Positions 7,384 to 11,538 of a stretch of DNA of 11,538 nucleotides are shown here, in pieces. The position numbers were made by a program, and so were the translations under genes. The notes beneath the pieces were generated by a model. That model was not told the DNA's origin. It saw only the letters and a program-made list of their open reading frames with translations, and ran no database searches. Location of the stretch: the NCBI GenBank assembly GCA_910587495.1, contig CAJUMT010000047.1, forward strand, positions 7,262-18,799, in the 5' to 3' direction. Origin of the DNA: an uncultured Lachnospiraceae bacterium (GTDB taxonomy: Bacteria > Bacillota_A > Clostridia > Lachnospirales > Lachnospiraceae). Positions within the stretch are counted from its first letter, which is position 1, and each line of letters starts with the position of its first letter.

Positions 7384-7427
7384 ATGGGGCTGCGCGCTGA
7401 GAGTTTTAGTGTGGCAGCCCCATTTTA
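7384..7427 (+). terminator. Hairpin with short T-tail between permease and GH13 gene
   Basis: ATGGGGCTGC (7384-7393) pairs perfectly with GCAGCCCCAT (7414-7423). The 20-base loop can pair further (GCGCT with AGTGT). Only four T residues follow before an A. The stem is strong but the tail is weak, so partial termination or an mRNA processing/stability element is likely, lowering GH13 expression relative to the transporter. No separate promoter is evident in the 33 bases before the GH13 start. Confidence 0.65.
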
Positions 7428-7459
7428 CGCGTTTATATTTCAGGCAAAGGAGTTATGAG

Positions 7460-9295
7460 ATGAAAAGAGAAGAAATATTTGAAAAACGTCTGGACGCGCG
7501 CCATGATGAGCTACGCTGGCTCTATATGGAATTATATAACAATGGAGATATGTTTGCGGAACTCTGTGAGAATATACACCGTTTTGCCCTGGAAAGGGAT
7601 AAAGATCTTGCAAAACTGGACAAGGAAAGAGAGGAAGACCCAGGTTGGTTCAGAAAAAACGATATGCTGGGTATGATGCTTTATATAGACAATTTTGCGG
7701 ATAATTTAAGCGGTGTGAAAGAAAAGCTTAACTATCTTTCTTCCTGCAATGTAAACTGTATTCACCTGATGCCGTTTCTGGAATCTCCTAAAGGACGCTC
7801 GGACGGAGGGTATGCAGTGGCGGATTTCAGGAAAGTGCAGCCTAAGCTTGGAAATATGGAAGAACTTGCAGACCTGGCAAAGGCATGCCATAAGAAAAAG
7901 ATCAATCTGTGTATGGATTTTGTCATGAACCATACATCGGAAGATCACGAGTGGGCGAAGAAGGCAAGGCAGGGCGACGGAGAGTATATGAGCCGTTACT
8001 TTTTCTATGATAATCCGTCGATCCCTCAAGAATACGACCGGACGGTACCCCAGGTATTTCCTACCACAGCGCCTGGAAACTTTACCTATCTTAATGATAT
8101 GGGCTATTATGTTATGACTACGTTCTATCCGTACCAGTGGGATTTGAATTACAGGAATCCGAGAGTTTTTAACGAAATGATGTATAATTTCCTCTTCCTG
8201 GCCAATCAGGGTATGGATATTATCCGGATCGATGCGGTTCCCTATATATGGAAAGAGCTTGGGACAAAATGCAGGAATCTAAAAGAGGTACATACGATCG
8301 TGCGTATGATGCGTATTATCTCGGAGATCGTATGTCCGGGCGTGCTGCTTCTGGGAGAGGTAGTGATGGAGCCGGAGAAAGTAGTGCCGTATTTTGGCAC
8401 GGTGGAAAAGCCTGAGTGCCATATGCTCTATAACGTGACGACCATGGCAACCACCTGGCACAGCGTGGCTACCCGGGACACCCGTCTTTTGAAAAAGCAG
8501 ATGGACATTGTGAACAGCCTGCCTAAAGATTATTTGTTCCTCAATTATCTGCGCTGCCATGATGATATCGGCTGGGGTCTTGATTATGGTACGCTGGGAT
8601 ATTGGGGCATGGAAGAGGTGAATCATAAGCGTTTTCTGAACCGCTATTTCACAGGCAATTTTGAAGGCAGCGAAAGCAGGGGAGAACTGTACAATGACGA
8701 TCCGGTGACGCAGGACGCCCGCTTCTGCGGAACTACCGCTTCCATGTGCGGTATGGAGAGCGCGCTGTTTGAAAAGAATGAAGAGAAGCTTAACAACGCT
8801 ATCCGGATGGATCTGATGCTGCATGCTTATATGTTTACCCAGTCCGGGATACCGATGCTTTACAGCGGGGACGAGATCGGCCAGCTGAATGATTATACAT
8901 ATAAAGACGATGAGGATAAATGGGCGGATTCGCGTTATATACACAGGGGAAAGTTCCGCTGGGATCTTGCGGCTAAAAATACGGATCCGAAGACGTCTCA
9001 GTATAAAGTCTTTACAGGTCTTTCCAAACTGGAAAAGATCCGAAGAGAGAGAAGCGTTTTTGACAGTAATGCGGCGGTTTATACTTATGATGTGAAAGAT
9101 GACGCAATCCTTGCGATTTTAAGGGAGAATGAAAAAGAAGTATTTATCGGTATTTTTAACTTCTCCGATGAGGCCAGGACTGCGTGGATCGATGAGCCGG
9201 GCATCTGGACCGAGCTTTTCACTGGAGAAAAAAAGAAACTCGTCAACATATCTGTGGAAGGTCACGGATTTTTGTGGATGAGTCGAGAAAAATAA
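7460..9295 (+). CDS. GH13 subfamily 4 amylosucrase-type sucrose-active enzyme
   Basis: A 611-residue enzyme resembling amylosucrase, which releases fructose from sucrose and transfers glucose to water or a growing alpha-1,4-glucan. The start is ATG 7460, seven bases after AAAGGAG (7446-7452); an upstream GTG at 7409 lies inside the hairpin and lacks a ribosome site. By comparison from memory with the Neisseria polysaccharea enzyme, the catalytic set is complete: nucleophile Asp258 (RIDAV), acid/base Glu300 (LLGE), stabiliser Asp368 (CHDD), plus His158, Arg256 and His367. The sucrose-pocket salt-bridge pair Asp115 (GRSDGGY) and Arg492 (DSRYIHR) is also kept. The B' domain that marks this subfamily (about 370-440, with RFLNRYF, Arg407 and Arg421) is present. 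There is no signal peptide, so it is cytoplasmic and acts on imported sugar. It could be a sucrose hydrolase rather than a polymerase. Confidence 0.88.
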   Translation: MKREEIFEKRLDARHDELRWLYMELYNNGDMFAELCENIHRFALERDKDLAKLDKEREEDPGWFRKNDMLGMMLYIDNFADNLSGVKEKLNYLSSCNVNCIHLMPFLESPKGRSDGGYAVADFRKVQPKLGNMEELADLAKACHKKKINLCMDFVMNHTSEDHEWAKKARQGDGEYMSRYFFYDNPSIPQEYDRTVPQVFPTTAPGNFTYLNDMGYYVMTTFYPYQWDLNYRNPRVFNEMMYNFLFLANQGMDIIRIDAVPYIWKELGTKCRNLKEVHTIVRMMRIISEIVCPGVLLLGEVVMEPEKVVPYFGTVEKPECHMLYNVTTMATTWHSVATRDTRLLKKQMDIVNSLPKDYLFLNYLRCHDDIGWGLDYGTLGYWGMEEVNHKRFLNRYFTGNFEGSESRGELYNDDPVTQDARFCGTTASMCGMESALFEKNEEKLNNAIRMDLMLHAYMFTQSGIPMLYSGDEIGQLNDYTYKDDEDKWADSRYIHRGKFRWDLAAKNTDPKTSQYKVFTGLSKLEKIRRERSVFDSNAAVYTYDVKDDAILAILRENEKEVFIGIFNFSDEARTAWIDEPGIWTELFTGEKKKLVNISVEGHGFLWMSREK

Positions 9296-9323
9296 GGGCT
9301 GCCTTTGGCAGCCTTTATTTTTT
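9294..9323. terminator. Bidirectional terminator at the GH13/bactofilin junction
   Basis: GGCTGCC (9297-9303) and GGCAGCC (9307-9313) form a perfect seven-base stem with a TTT loop, extended by AAG/TTT pairs. TATTTTTT follows on the + strand, and the minus strand reads CTTATTTTTC after the same stem. The stop codon of the GH13 gene (9293-9295) and that of the bactofilin gene (9315-9317) both border the stem, so it serves both converging transcripts. Confidence 0.93.
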
Positions 9324-9788
9324 GTCTGAGTCGTCTTTTTTTGATGATTCATCTGAGGGAATTGTAATAGATTCCATAGGATTTTTTGCGGTAATCTTGG
9401 CTTGCGTATCAGTCATAGCACCGGTGGCCATAGTGCATCGTCCGTCAAAGTACGCATCTTCATCGATTACGAGAGATTTTGCGGTGATGTCGCCGGTGAC
9501 CTTTCCTGTGGAAAGGATTTCCATTTTCCCCTGGGCACAGATATCTCCCTCTACTTTTCCTGAGATCACGATATTCTGCGCGCTGATATTTCCTTTAATT
9601 TGGCCATTCGGCCCAAGGATCAGGTTCTTGTCACAGGTGCAGTTTCCATAGAGGTAGCCGTCTACCCGAATGGCCTCCGGCGCTGTTAAGTCTCCGTTAA
9701 AAATTGCGCCCGGCCCAATGATCGTTCCGATTTTCTGTTGGGTTTCCGTCATGGGGGCGCCGGCGCTTTTGCTTTTACTGCCTAACAT
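9315..9788 (-). CDS. Bactofilin family polymer-forming cytoskeletal protein
   Basis: A 157-residue bactofilin (DUF583, COG1664). The core, about residues 18-125, is a right-handed beta-helix built of repeated short strands: IIGPGAIFNGDL, IRVDGYLYGNC, ILGPNGQIKGNI, IVISGKVEGDI, MEILSTGKVTGDI, LVIDEDAYFDGRC. The N-terminal tail (SKSKSAGAPMTETQQK) and charged C-terminal tail (SSKKDDSDKK) are disordered, as usual. Bactofilins self-assemble without nucleotide into filaments on the inner membrane face and recruit cell-wall enzymes that shape the cell. The start at 9788 follows AGGAG by ten bases. It is the last gene of a minus-strand unit after a LytM-type protein, a pairing known from other bacteria such as Helicobacter CcmA with Csd1. 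Confidence 0.94.
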   Translation of the reverse strand: MLGSKSKSAGAPMTETQQKIGTIIGPGAIFNGDLTAPEAIRVDGYLYGNCTCDKNLILGPNGQIKGNISAQNIVISGKVEGDICAQGKMEILSTGKVTGDITAKSLVIDEDAYFDGRCTMATGAMTDTQAKITAKNPMESITIPSDESSKKDDSDKK

Positions 9789-9821
9789 AAGATAAATTCT
9801 CCTATTTATAGTTCCGCTGCA

Positions 9822-9894
9822 GCCTGCCAGCTTCCTGGTACTGGAATGGTTTCTGTCCGTGTACGTCCTGAAACCATTCCGGGAGCTGTCAGGC
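9822..9894. repeat. Nested inverted repeat in the bactofilin leader
   Basis: An inner perfect 11-base pair of arms, GGAATGGTTTC (9843-9853) and GAAACCATTCC (9870-9880), surrounds a 16-base loop. It sits inside outer arms GCCTGCCAGCT (9822-9832) and AGCTGTCAGGC (9884-9894), which differ at one place. Asymmetric spacers of 10 and 3 bases separate the stems. No T-run follows on either strand, so it is not an ordinary terminator. As minus-strand RNA it folds between the LytM gene stop and the bactofilin ribosome site. Confidence 0.8.
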
Positions 9895-9918
9895 TTTGCT
9901 GATTATGGGTTCCTGGTA

Positions 9919-10677
9919 TTATCCTTTTGCGTCGATGATGGAGAGCGGGTCTACGGGAGCTTCATCTACGATGATTTGATAGTCTACTGGAGTCTCATCG
10001 GCGGTAACAGTAAAGAGTGTATCGCCTATCTGAACCTCTGCGCCTTCTTCTGTCTCGACCTGGGCTTCTCCATGGCACATATAGCGTGTCAGATGACCGC
10101 TTTCATGTTGTATTTCAATAATATGCGGATAGGTATCGTCAGATCTTACGGAAACTACCGTGCCGCTGCCGGCGGCAATCACAGCGCAATCCGCATAAGT
10201 ATTGACGGACAGGTAAGGCTGTTCATCGGAATAATTGGATTTTAGTACGCTTGCGCCTGAGAATGGATACCTGGTAGGAGTGGAAGAATTGTCTTCGGGT
10301 TCCTGTTCAGCTGCTTCCTGTTCTGCCGCAGCAGCTGCGGCAGCTTCTTCCTCTGCTTTTCTGGCGGCTTCCTGTTTAAGTGTCTCATTCTCTTCGGAAA
10401 GAGCCAGCTTTTCGCCGTCTAACGCTTCTTTTTCTTTAGTAAGTTGTCTGACTGTATCTTCCTGCGTCGCAATCTGTTCGCGCAGTGTGCTTTGGACCCG
10501 ATGATTTACGACAAACTCGTAGGTCAGCCATCCTGCGGCAACGCAGATAAAAAGAAGTATAAAAAATATCAGACGGAGAGCAAAAAGGGTAATATGAAAT
10601 TGTTTGCTGCTCCGGCCCATATTTGAGATCAAAAGTACGGAAAAGGATTCTTTGCGTTTGTGTCGTTCATTTTTCAT
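9919..10677 (-). CDS. Membrane-anchored LytM/M23-like protein, apparently non-catalytic
   Basis: A 252-residue protein with a basic cytoplasmic head, one membrane helix (about 29-50), a coiled coil rich in Glu, Lys and Ala (about 58-125, including an alanine run near 112-118), a short linker, and a C-terminal LytM/M23-like domain (about 150-250). The recognisable part is TYADCAVIAAGSGTVVSV followed by IIEIQHESGHLTRYMCHG and VQIGDTLFTV. The usual zinc motifs HxxxD and final HxH are not present: the positions read around TYAD and as VDYQIIVDEAPVDP. This suggests a degenerate domain that binds or activates partners, as EnvC does, rather than cutting peptidoglycan. AGGAGG lies eight bases before the ATG at 10677. 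The next gene encodes a bactofilin, and the two may form one envelope complex. Confidence 0.86.
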   Translation of the reverse strand: MKNERHKRKESFSVLLISNMGRSSKQFHITLFALRLIFFILLFICVAAGWLTYEFVVNHRVQSTLREQIATQEDTVRQLTKEKEALDGEKLALSEENETLKQEAARKAEEEAAAAAAAEQEAAEQEPEDNSSTPTRYPFSGASVLKSNYSDEQPYLSVNTYADCAVIAAGSGTVVSVRSDDTYPHIIEIQHESGHLTRYMCHGEAQVETEEGAEVQIGDTLFTVTADETPVDYQIIVDEAPVDPLSIIDAKG

Positions 10678-10700
10678 AGCTGAAACCTCCTGTACCTCCC

Positions 10701-10709
10701 ATCATACCA
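10701..10709 (-). promoter_or_regulatory. Extended -10 promoter candidate for the LytM-bactofilin pair
   Basis: On the minus strand TGGTATGAT is an extended -10 element (TG-N-TATGAT) in the 63-base gap after the S1 gene. No good -35 box is spaced correctly, which extended -10 promoters tolerate. Transcription would start near 10694, just ahead of AGGAGG (10686-10691). An ACAAAT/ATTTGT dyad (10710-10731) lies immediately upstream. Confidence 0.4.
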
Positions 10710-10740
10710 CAAATTATATGAAATATTTGTCACAAACATG

Positions 10741-11448
10741 CTACAGCTTTAGATTAGCCAGAAGAGATCCTAAGTTGGTGGAGATGTTCTCACTCTTGGG
10801 CATCCGGAAATCTTTTTCTGTATGCTCTTCGGTTGGTTTTTCGATCAGCGCTTTCATGCTTAAAGAAAGTTTGCCGTCTTTGATAGCGATGACTTTTACT
10901 TTTACTTCGTCATTAATCTTTAATACTTTGTCGGGCGTAGTGATACGCTTGTCAGAGATCTGAGACACATGAACTAGTCCTGACAGTCCATTGGACAGGC
11001 GGATAAAAGCGCCGTAGTCTTTCAGGGATTCTACGGTTCCGTCCATAATATCTCCCACCTGCACCTGATCAAAAAGCTCCTGACGTTTGTGTGCTTCTTC
11101 TTCGCGCAGTATCTCCCGGGCAGAAAGCACCAGGCGTTTCTTTGCAGCATCTGCAGTGATGACGCGGACTTTGATTTTCTTGTGCAGCCATTCATTCAGG
11201 TCTTCCACGCGCTCTAAAGATAAACGGGACGCGGGGATAAAGCCGCGGACACCTTCCACATAAGCAATTACACCTGAGTTGACAACACCGCCGATTTTTA
11301 CAGTCAGTTCGGTCTTTTCTGCCAAATATTCCTTCAGGGTTGCCCATACGGGATCAAGTTCTTCAGAAGTTGTTTCGTTTTCCTCTGCAGCCTGACAGGA
11401 GGCTTCCAGTTCTTCAGATAAATCATCCATTGTCATTTTTTCTTCCAT
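10741..11448 (-). CDS. Two-domain S1 RNA-binding protein
   Basis: A 235-residue cytoplasmic protein with an acidic N-terminal tail (about 1-35) and two S1 (OB-fold) domains. Domain 1 is about residues 44-111 (ELTVKIGGVVNSGVIAYVEGVRGFIPASRL through RLVLSAREI). Domain 2 is about 130-202 and is a textbook S1 repeat (VGDIMDGTVESLKDYGAFIRL, GLVHVSQIS, KLSLSMKAL). A tail ending NISTNLGSLLANLKL follows. It resembles repeats of ribosomal protein S1 but is much shorter than the four- to six-domain forms, so it is probably an accessory translation or RNA-binding factor. The ATG at 11448 lies ten bases after AGGAG; a TTG at 11466 falls within that ribosome site and is rejected. It is first in the minus-strand cluster. 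Confidence 0.9.
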   Translation of the reverse strand: MEEKMTMDDLSEELEASCQAAEENETTSEELDPVWATLKEYLAEKTELTVKIGGVVNSGVIAYVEGVRGFIPASRLSLERVEDLNEWLHKKIKVRVITADAAKKRLVLSAREILREEEAHKRQELFDQVQVGDIMDGTVESLKDYGAFIRLSNGLSGLVHVSQISDKRITTPDKVLKINDEVKVKVIAIKDGKLSLSMKALIEKPTEEHTEKDFRMPKSENISTNLGSLLANLKL

Positions 11449-11493
11449 TTTCGTAAATCTCCTCAAAAATAAATATATTTGTTCAACACTCTT

Positions 11494-11522
11494 ATTATAG
11501 GGGGAAACAGAAATAAAAGCAA
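11494..11522 (-). promoter_or_regulatory. Sigma-A promoter of the S1 gene
   Basis: On the minus strand a perfect TATAAT (11494-11499) lies 17 bases after TTGCTT (11517-11522). The predicted start near 11487 gives a leader of about 40 bases leading to AGGAG. It uses the same TTGCTT -35 hexamer as the yesL promoter. Confidence 0.72.
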
Positions 11523-11526
11523 ATCA

Positions 11527-11538
11527 TTTTTTTTTTTT
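11527..11538 (+). other. Terminal T homopolymer at contig end
   Basis: The contig ends in 12 consecutive T residues. This may be the T-tail of a terminator of an unseen neighbouring gene, or a place where the assembly stopped at a homopolymer. The length of the run should not be trusted. Confidence 0.7.

Noticed and set aside
7409..7459. A 17-residue N-terminal extension of the GH13 enzyme from a GTG at 7409
   Set aside because: It begins inside the hairpin loop and has no ribosome binding site. The ATG at 7460 has a perfectly spaced AAAGGAG.
8279..8944. Long open frame on the minus strand within the GH13 gene (221 codons)
   Set aside because: It is antisense to a well-supported enzyme gene, shows no recognisable domain, is rich in His/Ile as expected of a shadow frame, and has no ribosome site.
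10310..10360. GCAGCAGCTGCGGCAGC-type short repeat
   Set aside because: It encodes the alanine/glutamate coiled coil of the LytM-like protein and needs no separate explanation.
1..11538. CRISPR arrays, insertion sequences, tRNA or rRNA genes, phage genes
   Set aside because: I looked for repeat-spacer periodicity, transposase or integrase motifs and tRNA-like cloverleaf or CCA ends, and found none.

Overview
The window looks like one complete assembled contig from a gut-type Firmicute, most likely a member of the Lachnospiraceae/Clostridia. This is inferred from the strong AAGGAGG-type ribosome binding sites, the sigma-A style promoters, the YesL (DUF624) family protein, the CUT1 sugar ABC transporter without its own ATPase, and the bactofilin/M23/S1 gene set. 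Both ends look technical. Bases 1-20 match the 3' end of the Illumina TruSeq adapter, and the last 12 bases are a T homopolymer.

Region 1 (21-2373, + strand): a 5'-truncated GH32 beta-fructosidase followed 19 bases later by a LacI-family regulator. A strong bidirectional hairpin terminator (about 2425-2476) closes this unit and the convergent one.

Region 2 (2479-3868, - strand): a YesL/DUF624 membrane protein overlapping a single-pass membrane protein of unknown function whose outer domain faintly resembles a solute-binding protein. Their sigma-A promoter can be read at 3898-3926.

Region 3 (3869-9323, + strand): a 398-base divergent AT-rich control region with a near-consensus promoter (TTGACA, 17 bases, TAATAT), a dyad over the -10 box and a CG-centred LacI/CcpA-like operator candidate in the leader. 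It drives a lipoprotein solute-binding protein, two CUT1 permeases and, after a terminator-like hairpin, a GH13 subfamily 4 (amylosucrase-type) enzyme. A second bidirectional terminator ends the operon.

Regions 1-3 together read as a sucrose/fructo-oligosaccharide locus. Sugar is bound outside the cell and imported unphosphorylated, presumably powered by a shared MsmX-type ATPase encoded elsewhere. It is then split by the GH32 enzyme or by the amylosucrase-like enzyme, which can hydrolyse sucrose or transfer its glucose to alpha-glucan. The LacI protein is the obvious candidate regulator. The sugar is inferred from the enzyme families and is not proven by the sequence.

Region 4 (9315-11538, - strand): housekeeping cell-envelope genes. 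In transcription order these are a two-domain S1 RNA-binding protein, a membrane-anchored LytM/M23-like protein lacking the usual zinc ligands, and a bactofilin. A long nested inverted repeat sits between the last two. No mobile elements, CRISPR arrays, tRNAs or rRNAs were seen.
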